Shown one piece after another: positions 58,500-64,000 of a stretch of 64,000 nucleotides of DNA. Location: contig NZ_FOKT01000007.1 of NCBI RefSeq assembly GCF_900112305.1, forward strand, positions 1 through 64,000, in the 5' to 3' direction. This DNA is from Microbulbifer thermotolerans. Lineage in GTDB: Bacteria; Pseudomonadota; Gammaproteobacteria; Pseudomonadales; Cellvibrionaceae. A program made the position numbers and the translations under genes. Positions within the stretch are counted from its first letter, which is position 1. The number at the start of each line of letters is the position of its first letter. The notes beneath the pieces are model-generated. The model made no database searches. It was not told the origin of the DNA and saw only the letters and a program-made list of their open reading frames with translations.

Positions 58500-60647
58500 T
58501 TATTGCTTTTCCTCTCCCGCTTGTTTCTGCTCGCGCAGCTTAGCTTCCAGTTTCTGCTGCAGGTTTTGCAGCGCTTTCTCGAATGCCTCGACATTGGCAT
58601 CCCCGGCGGAGCAGGCTTTTTCCAGCCGCGCTCGGGCCTTTTCCACCCGAGCCTTGAGCGCGTCTATCTCCCCCGCCAGCTTTTCGGCGGGGCTCATGGC
58701 GGCGCGGGCAGCGGCCGCCGCTTTGGCTTTTTCAATCGCACTTTGCGCTCGCGCCTGGGGATCGTCCTGCCCGGGAGTGCTTTCTCTGCCCGCTTCGGCC
58801 GCAGTTTCAGCCTGGCGTTCAGCCTCGGCCAGCTTTTGCCGCGCTTCCTGTAATTTGAGTTCGGCGGCTTTCAGCTGTGCCGCCAACTGGTCGCGCTGCT
58901 TCTCTTCCGCCGCTTCCAGCTTTTGTTGCAGCCGCTCTACGCGGCCCTCCGCGCTGGTGAGCGAGCGTTGGGCTCGGGCCAGCTGCTGTTCCGGAGATGC
59001 CTGTTTGGCTTTCACCCGCGCCAGGGCCGCGGCCACCAGATCCGCCTCTTTTTGTGCGGCTTCCGCCTCTGCGCCACCACTCTCCTCGCGCTGTCGGCGC
59101 GCCAGCTCGGCAGCCTTGCGCCGGGCTTCCCGCTTGGCCTGTTTCTCCTTCTCCGCCCGCTCCATCCGCAGTTTGCGGAACTCGAAGCGTTCGCGGGCGC
59201 GGTCGGCCTTTTCCTTTTCCTGTTCGGCGGTGCGGATATCGCCCTTGGCGGCGCGGTAGTACTGCACCAGGGGAATGCTGCTGGGGCACACGTAGGAACA
59301 GCAGCCGCACTCAATACAGTCGAACAGGTTATAGGCCTGTAGCTTTTCGTGATCGTCTGCGCGCGCATACCAATAGAGCTGCTGCGGCAGCAGCGACGCC
59401 GGACAGGCCTCGGCACAGAAACCGCAACGGATACAGGCCTGGGCCGGCGGCGCTGGGGGCAGCTCTTCCACCGTGGGCACCAGCAGGCAGTTGGTGGTTT
59501 TGATCACCGGTGCGCTGGTGTCGTCGATGGTATAGCCCATCATGGGGCCGCCGATGATCACCTTTTGCATCAGTCCCCGGTGGGCACCGTGCGCCTTGAG
59601 GATATGTTTGATCGGCGTGCCAATGGGAACCTCGATATTGCGTTGCCGCTCCAACGCCTTGCCTACCACCGTGGTCACACGGCTGATTAGCGGTTCGCCA
59701 AAGCGCACCGCGCGGTAAACAGCGCGGGCGGTGCCCACGTTTTGACACACAATGCCGACATTGGCGGGCAGCCCCTTGTTGGGCACTTCGCGCCCGGTGA
59801 GTATCTGGATCAGCTGCTTTTCGCCGCCGGATGGATACTTGGTGGGGAAAACCACAATATCAAAGCGCGTGCCCTCGGCGGCCGCGCGCATCGCCGCTAT
59901 GGCCTCAGGTTTGTTGTCCTCAATGCCGATCAGCACCCGCTCCGGCTCGTCGAGGATATAGGAAATAATCTCCACCCCGGCGATGATTTCCTCCGCGCGC
60001 TCGCGCATCAGCATATCGTCGGCGGTGATATAGGGTTCGCACTCGGTGCCGTTAATAATCAGTGTGTCTATCTCGACACCGCCGTGGGGGTCCAGCTTGA
60101 CCGCTGTGGGGAAACCGGCGCCGCCCATGCCACTGATACCGCAATCGCGTATCTTTTCCAGAAGTTCCACCGGCGTAAACCGGCGGAAGTCCTCGCAGGG
60201 CTGCAGCTCGCACCAGCGGTCCTCACCGTCGGCGTCGATAGTGATGCAGTCGGCCGGCAGGCCAGACGGATGTGGCACCGCAGCCGGCTCTATGGCCACT
60301 ACCTTGCCAGAGGTGGGAGCGTGTAAGCTGCAACTGATCAACCCGTCCGCCTCGGCGATTTTCTGGCCCTTCAGGACTGTCTCCCCCAACTTGACCAGCG
60401 GAATGGCGGTGGAACCTGTATGTTGCAGCAACGGCACCACCAGTTGCTCCGCCAACGGAATACTGCCGATCGGTTCGCCGGTAGACTGGTGCTTGTTCTC
60501 CGGTGGATAGACCCCTCCGGGGAAATCGTTGGGGCGCAGTGCGCGGGCTTTTTGCCGCTTCTGATCGCTGGCGATCAGCTGCGCTTCTCGGGCGGCGCGA
60601 CGCTCGAGCGCGGACTCCCGCCGCAGTTGTTGCTGTTCGCTGCTCAC
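58500..60647 (-). CDS. rsxC: Electron transport complex subunit RsxC/RnfC
   Basis: The 715-residue subunit provides the NADH/FMN-binding site. The Rossmann-like core has [16 protein letters not shown] and [13 protein letters not shown], and the SLBB-like domain follows. Two 4Fe-4S clusters are set by [12 protein letters not shown] and [12 protein letters not shown]. From about residue 480 to the end runs a charged Ala/Glu/Lys coiled coil ([20 protein letters not shown] and onward), as in E. coli RsxC. The N-terminus has about 35 extra charged residues before [11 protein letters not shown]. Its start overlaps the end of rsxB. Confidence 0.95.
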   Translation of the reverse strand: MSSEQQQLRRESALERRAAREAQLIASDQKRQKARALRPNDFPGGVYPPENKHQSTGEPIGSIPLAEQLVVPLLQHTGSTAIPLVKLGETVLKGQKIAEADGLISCSLHAPTSGKVVAIEPAAVPHPSGLPADCITIDADGEDRWCELQPCEDFRRFTPVELLEKIRDCGISGMGGAGFPTAVKLDPHGGVEIDTLIINGTECEPYITADDMLMRERAEEIIAGVEIISYILDEPERVLIGIEDNKPEAIAAMRAAAEGTRFDIVVFPTKYPSGGEKQLIQILTGREVPNKGLPANVGIVCQNVGTARAVYRAVRFGEPLISRVTTVVGKALERQRNIEVPIGTPIKHILKAHGAHRGLMQKVIIGGPMMGYTIDDTSAPVIKTTNCLLVPTVEELPPAPPAQACIRCGFCAEACPASLLPQQLYWYARADDHEKLQAYNLFDCIECGCCSYVCPSSIPLVQYYRAAKGDIRTAEQEKEKADRARERFEFRKLRMERAEKEKQAKREARRKAAELARRQREESGGAEAEAAQKEADLVAAALARVKAKQASPEQQLARAQRSLTSAEGRVERLQQKLEAAEEKQRDQLAAQLKAAELKLQEARQKLAEAERQAETAAEAGRESTPGQDDPQARAQSAIEKAKAAAAARAAMSPAEKLAGEIDALKARVEKARARLEKACSAGDANVEAFEKALQNLQQKLEAKLREQKQAGEEKQ

Positions 60648-61252
60648 GCGGCACTCCTCTTACTCAGCTGCCGGCGATCACTGGCAATCAGTTCTATTCC
60701 TTCCGGCGGCTTCTCCGGGTGCCATCCCTGCAATGGCGTCTCCAGGGGGACCATCTCAATGCAATCCACCGGGCAGGGCTCCACGCACAGATCGCAGCCG
60801 GTACATTCGTCCGAGATCACTGTGTGCATATACTTGGCCGCCCCCACGATGGCATCCACCGGACAGGCCTGGATGCACTTGGTGCAACCGATGCACTCCG
60901 CCTCGCGGATAAAAGCCACCATCTTGGTTTCTTTTTCCTCGCCGTGCTCCGCATCCAGTGGCATGGGTTCCACATCCAGCAGGTTTGCCAGCGCGTTAAT
61001 GGTGGACTGGCCGCCGGGAGGGCACTTATTGATCTTCTCGCCGTGAACTATCGCCTCGGCGTAGGGGCGGCAGCCGGGATAGCCGCACTGGCCGCACTGG
61101 GTCTGCGGCAGTAGCGCATCCACCTGCTCCACCAGCGGGTCCCCTTCCACTTTAAAGCGCACCGCAGCGAACCCCAGCAGTGCGCCAAAGGCCAGCGCCA
61201 TGCCGCCGAGAATCAGCAGGGGAGTGGAAATTTCAGAAAACCAGTCCAGCAT
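60644..61252 (-). CDS. rsxB: Electron transport complex subunit RsxB/RnfB
   Basis: This 202-residue ferredoxin-like subunit has an N-terminal membrane helix (about 12-30) and a 4Fe-4S site [16 protein letters not shown]. Two further ferredoxin-type clusters follow: [18 protein letters not shown] and [18 protein letters not shown]. It receives electrons from RsxC or soluble ferredoxin. It starts three bases after rsxA. Confidence 0.96.
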   Translation of the reverse strand: MLDWFSEISTPLLILGGMALAFGALLGFAAVRFKVEGDPLVEQVDALLPQTQCGQCGYPGCRPYAEAIVHGEKINKCPPGGQSTINALANLLDVEPMPLDAEHGEEKETKMVAFIREAECIGCTKCIQACPVDAIVGAAKYMHTVISDECTGCDLCVEPCPVDCIEMVPLETPLQGWHPEKPPEGIELIASDRRQLSKRSAA

Positions 61253-61255
61253 CGC

Positions 61256-61831
61256 TCACACCAGGCCGCTAAAGCCCATAAACGCCAGGGACATCAACCC
61301 GGCGGTAATCATACCGATGGCCGCACCCCTGAAGGGCTGTGGCACATCCGCCGCGAACAGCCGCTCGCGCATGGAGGCGAACAGAATCAATATCAGGGAG
61401 AAGCCCACCGCCGCGCCGAAGCCATAGAGGGTGGACTGCAGGAAGTTATGCGCCTTCATAGTGTTCTGCAGGGCTACGCCGAGCACCGCGCAGTTGGTCG
61501 TAATAAGAGGAAGGAAGACGCCCAGAACTTTGTACATCAGGGGGCTGGTCTTCTGGATAAACATGCGCGCGAACTGCACCACCACTGCAATCACCAATAT
61601 AAAGGAAATGGTGCGCAGGTATTCGATGCCAAAGGGCTCCAGCAGATAGGTGTTCACCAGGTAGGAGCAAATGGAGGCCAGCGTCAGCACAAAGGTGGTT
61701 GCCCCCGCCATGCCCACGGCGGTCTCCAGCTTATTGGAAACCCCCATGAAGGGGCACAGCCCCAGAAACTGCACCAACACATAGTTGTTGACCAGTATGG
61801 TGCTGAGCAATATGACGGCGAATTCGGTCAT
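61256..61831 (-). CDS. rsxA: Electron transport complex subunit RsxA/RnfA
   Basis: The 191-residue membrane subunit has six helices and the signatures [20 protein letters not shown] and [19 protein letters not shown], each with a conserved Cys that binds the 2Fe-2S cluster shared with RsxE. Start 61831 ([10 protein letters not shown]) is chosen because RsxA proteins begin MTEYLLLL and 191 residues matches E. coli (193). The open frame includes seven more codons. First gene of the rsxABCDGE operon. Confidence 0.95.
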   Translation of the reverse strand: MTEFAVILLSTILVNNYVLVQFLGLCPFMGVSNKLETAVGMAGATTFVLTLASICSYLVNTYLLEPFGIEYLRTISFILVIAVVVQFARMFIQKTSPLMYKVLGVFLPLITTNCAVLGVALQNTMKAHNFLQSTLYGFGAAVGFSLILILFASMRERLFAADVPQPFRGAAIGMITAGLMSLAFMGFSGLV

Positions 61832-62008
61832 AGAAAATCCGGTTAGAGCCAAGCAGACGGGGCCTAGGAACCGCAGTCTGAACGGGGAAAGAGCGCCTAA
61901 GCAGCCCGGCGGAAGCGTCTGGCGGGCCGTGGATTGCCGCGCAGGGGCGGTATTATGGGTGAGTGCCGGGAAGCCTTCAACTCGGTTGCTGCCAGGGGGC
62001 GTCTGCGG

Positions 62009-62040
62009 TGTGTAATGGCGTGTAACGGCCTGTAATTGAC
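62009..62040 (+). repeat. Triple TGTAA-decamer repeat (rsx 5' flank)
   Basis: Three tandem 10-mers, TGTAATGGCG, TGTAACGGCC and TGTAATTGAC, lie at 62011-62040. The last overlaps a possible -35 hexamer, TTGACA (62036-62041), of the WYL regulator gene. An inverted near-copy lies at 55792-55824. Confidence 0.6.
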
Positions 62041-62064
62041 ACGTTTGTATCGCCTCCGGTAGAA
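62036..62064 (+). promoter_or_regulatory. Candidate promoter of the WYL regulator gene
   Basis: TTGACA at 62036-62041 and a weak -10 GTAGAA at 62059-62064 are separated by 17 bp, about 70 bp upstream of the start codon. The -35 overlaps the third TGTAA unit, so a protein on the repeats could control this promoter. Confidence 0.4.
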
Positions 62065-62131
62065 CCGCATAGGACTGTGCGCTGGTTCACGGCATCAGCC
62101 GCCTCTGTCTGCTGAAAAGGAAGGCTACCGG

Positions 62132-62968
62132 ATGGAAGACCCCCAGCAGCGCCGCTTCTGGCTGATCGAACTGATCGCCTACTGGGAAGGGCGCCTTAAC
62201 ACCAGGCACCTGAGAGAATTCTTTGGTGTCACCCGCCAATGTGCCAGTAAGGATATCAACGACTACCGAGATATTTGCCCCGGGAATCTGCGTGACTACT
62301 GCCCCAGAGAAAAGGGATATACCCCCAGCCCGGATTTCCAGCGCCACTATATCAGCGCGGATGTTGCCGAATACCTCAACTGGATGGCCGGGCTCAGTGC
62401 GCGTGCACTGCCGGCCGACGCTACTTACAGTCTGCCCAACTGCGTACTGCGCCACCCCGCCCGCAATGTCACCCCGCAAGTGATGCGACCACTGGTCCGC
62501 GCCATCCGCGAGGGCCGGCGGGTAGAAGTGGATTACGGCTCCATCTCCAATCCGAACGGAGAGGGGCGCATTATTGTCCCCCACACCTTTGTCAATACCG
62601 GATTGCGCTGGCATCTGCGCGCCTGGTGCGAAAAGAACCGGCAATACCGCGATTTCGTACTCAGCCGCTTCCTCGGACAACCGGAAGTGCTGGACCAATC
62701 CCCCCACACTGCCGAGGCAGATATTGCCTGGAACACTGAAATCACCCTGGTGCTGGAACCGGATGCACGCCTAACCCCGGAGAAAAAGGCCGTGCTTGAA
62801 CACGATTACAACATGGAAGGCGGCCAACTATGCCTGAAGACCCGCGCCGCACTGGCCAGTTACCTGCTCAAGGAAATGCAGGTGAACACCAAAATGCTGG
62901 ACGGGCGGCCGGAGGCTCAGCAGCTGGTGCTTGTAAACGAAGATGACGTGAAAGAGTGGCTTTTCTGA
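62132..62968 (+). CDS. wHTH-WYL domain regulator (BrxR/CapW-like)
   Basis: The 278-residue protein has an N-terminal winged helix (about 8-70; FWLIELIAYWEGRLNTRHLR, FFGVTRQCASKDINDYRDI). A WYL domain at about 125-200 includes RRVEVDYGS and the region RWHLRAWCEKNRQYRDFVL. A C-terminal WCX-type part follows (about 205-278). BrxR and CapW, which repress BREX and CBASS defence operons, share this layout. A Cas3 gene follows in the same orientation, 217 bp downstream, so this regulator may control the CRISPR-Cas locus. A ligand, perhaps a nucleic acid fragment or nucleotide, would be sensed by the WYL domain. Confidence 0.85.
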   Translation: MEDPQQRRFWLIELIAYWEGRLNTRHLREFFGVTRQCASKDINDYRDICPGNLRDYCPREKGYTPSPDFQRHYISADVAEYLNWMAGLSARALPADATYSLPNCVLRHPARNVTPQVMRPLVRAIREGRRVEVDYGSISNPNGEGRIIVPHTFVNTGLRWHLRAWCEKNRQYRDFVLSRFLGQPEVLDQSPHTAEADIAWNTEITLVLEPDARLTPEKKAVLEHDYNMEGGQLCLKTRAALASYLLKEMQVNTKMLDGRPEAQQLVLVNEDDVKEWLF

Positions 62969-63185
62969 GGGTTGGTAAAAGAAAAATGGGTGGGAGTGTC
63001 AACTGAGTTTACCTGTAAATTTTTTCAGCGTTGGCCAGTGTAAAAGGAATCGTTAGGGTGCTGTGTCAACGGCAAGGGGGCTTTGGATTATTTCGCCAGA
63101 ATTAAGGCCGATCGGAGCTAAGTGGCTGTTGCTCAAGCGCAACAGCCATGAATGAATAAAAGGAGTAACGGGGGGTTTGGTGTTA

Positions 63186-64000
63186 ATGTGGAATGATGCT
63201 CCAACCTATTTCCGCTATTGGGGAAAAGCGAAAGCGAACGCTGATCTTGATGGAGCGCCCTGTCACTTATTGCCATTTCACAGCCTGGATGTCGCTGCGG
63301 TTGGCTATCACTTGTTCTCTCCGCGTACTGCCCGGTGCCGCGATTTAGCATCGCAGTTGTCGCTGGAGCCGGAGCAGTTGCAATCCCTATATGTCTTCAG
63401 CCTGGCGCTGCATGATCTGGGAAAGTTTTCCAGAGCGTTTCAGTCACTGGCCGAGCCGGGTGTGCCGGGTCTGGTAGAGACGGACTCCGGTCTCGCTTAT
63501 GGCTCAGGGGAATGGCCCCATCACAGTAAGGCGGGTGCCGTTTTCCTCAAAGCTTTTTTTAGAGGTGAACTCAAGCAGCAGGGGCTTTGCGCCTGGGGAT
63601 GGGGTGAGACGGATAGTGGCTCGAAAAAATTTCTTCGGTTGTTGCTGAACATGGCCTTTGGCCACCACGGGCTTCCGGTGGATGCGGGCACAAACCAACA
63701 TCCTTCACCGGGATTTCCCGAAGATCGTCTGGCGGCCTGGGAATATACCTGCGAGGTCGCCAAGTGGCTTTGCCCGCAATGGCCAGAGCGGCAGGTGCGA
63801 GACAAAAACTGGCTCAAACAATTTCAGCAAGTAACTTGGCACCTGGCTGGATTTGCTGTAGTGGCAGATTGGCTTGGTTCAGACCAGTCCCTATTCCCCT
63901 ACCGGTCCGAACCTCAAATATTGGAGGACTACTGGCATAACACCGCACTGCCACAAGCGGCGAAAGCCCTGGAAAAAACCGGTTTTGGTCACGAATTGCT
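63186..64000 (+). CDS. cas3: CRISPR-associated helicase/nuclease Cas3, N-terminal part (type I-E-like)
   Basis: The reading frame stays open from ATG 63186 to the window end (271 complete codons), so only the N-terminal part is present. It shows the HD nuclease domain: YWGKAKAN, HLLPFHSLDVAAVGYH, then LYVFSLALHDLGKFSRAFQ (the HD metal pair), HHSKAGAVFL, AFGHHGLPV and HLAGFAVVADWLGSDQSLFP. Order and spacing match the start of type I-E Cas3 (E. coli YWGKS, LDVAAV, ALHDIGKF, GHHG, ADWLGS). The helicase part must lie beyond the window. GTG 63180 and TTG 63177 are alternative starts; AGGAG lies at 63161-63165, nearest to those. This indicates a CRISPR-Cas interference locus to the right. No CRISPR array lies in this window. 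Confidence 0.9.
   Translation, partial: MWNDAPTYFRYWGKAKANADLDGAPCHLLPFHSLDVAAVGYHLFSPRTARCRDLASQLSLEPEQLQSLYVFSLALHDLGKFSRAFQSLAEPGVPGLVETDSGLAYGSGEWPHHSKAGAVFLKAFFRGELKQQGLCAWGWGETDSGSKKFLRLLLNMAFGHHGLPVDAGTNQHPSPGFPEDRLAAWEYTCEVAKWLCPQWPERQVRDKNWLKQFQQVTWHLAGFAVVADWLGSDQSLFPYRSEPQILEDYWHNTALPQAAKALEKTGFGHEL

Noticed and set aside
62969-63185. Search for a CRISPR array next to cas3
   Set aside because: No regularly spaced repeats are present in this gap or elsewhere in the window; an array would have to lie to the right.
1-64000. tRNA genes and complete insertion sequences
   Set aside because: None was recognised by eye in the intergenic regions, and no transposase-like protein is encoded in the window.

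Overview
This window looks like a chromosomal segment of a marine gammaproteobacterium. The protein styles (Rnf complex with a long RsxC, SO2930-type dihaem cytochrome, M13 and M28 peptidases, MFS-PlsC fusion) suggest the Cellvibrionales/Microbulbifer neighbourhood. That placement is inference from gene content and moderately GC-rich coding sequence, not from a search.

Layout. 1-735: the end of an rRNA operon (5S rRNA and terminator), then a non-coding stretch with a 48-49 bp direct repeat, each copy carrying a DnaA-box-like TTATACACA. 792-8499: a Fur-box-preceded cytochrome c-FTR1 iron permease, glutathione peroxidase, a previously hidden MarR/OhrR-type pseudogene, leuA, a HolD-like/rimI pair and a MATE exporter. 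8500-16170: aminopeptidase P, prfC, acyltransferase, TauE/SafE transporter, a small membrane protein and an M28 peptidase, interspersed with copies of a dispersed terminal-inverted-repeat (MITE-like) family. 16184-28493: MFS-PlsC, M13 peptidase, a chalcone-isomerase-like/TonB-C fusion, a cNMP-domain protein, a P-loop kinase, a histone-H1-like protein with six AT-hooks, mgsA, a solitary ExbD and kynA. 28813-33232: a carbamoylase-type hydrolase, a guanidino-group-modifying enzyme, an enoyl-CoA hydratase, and glpQ with a Pho box.

33413-48975 is the most unusual block: about 13 genes on the minus strand. They encode a MotA/ExbB-type proton channel, two membrane-anchored VWA proteins whose N-terminal helix starts with SFLD (as in TolR/ExbD), an Hsp70/actin-like protein, a PEGA-repeat protein with a cysteine-less FGE-like domain, a TPR membrane protein, four lipoproteins, a small secreted acidic protein, an M48 lipoprotein protease and a TPR/TonB-C periplasmic protein. 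Together they look like an energised envelope machine with no name I recognise.

49572-55679: ilvE, a Yip1-family membrane protein, a beta-helix lipoprotein overlapping an SO2930-type cytochrome, and a TetR regulator. 55960-61831: rsxEGDCBA, a complete Rnf/Rsx electron-transfer complex on the minus strand. It is flanked by inverted copies of a triple TGTAA-decamer motif. 62132-64000: a wHTH-WYL regulator of the BrxR/CapW style, then the N-terminal HD domain of a type I-E-like Cas3, cut off by the window end. A CRISPR-Cas locus therefore probably continues to the right.

Starts were moved from the longest open frame wherever a signal peptide, Shine-Dalgarno site, operon overlap or family length argued for it. 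All functional calls are from reading the sequence; no database search was run.
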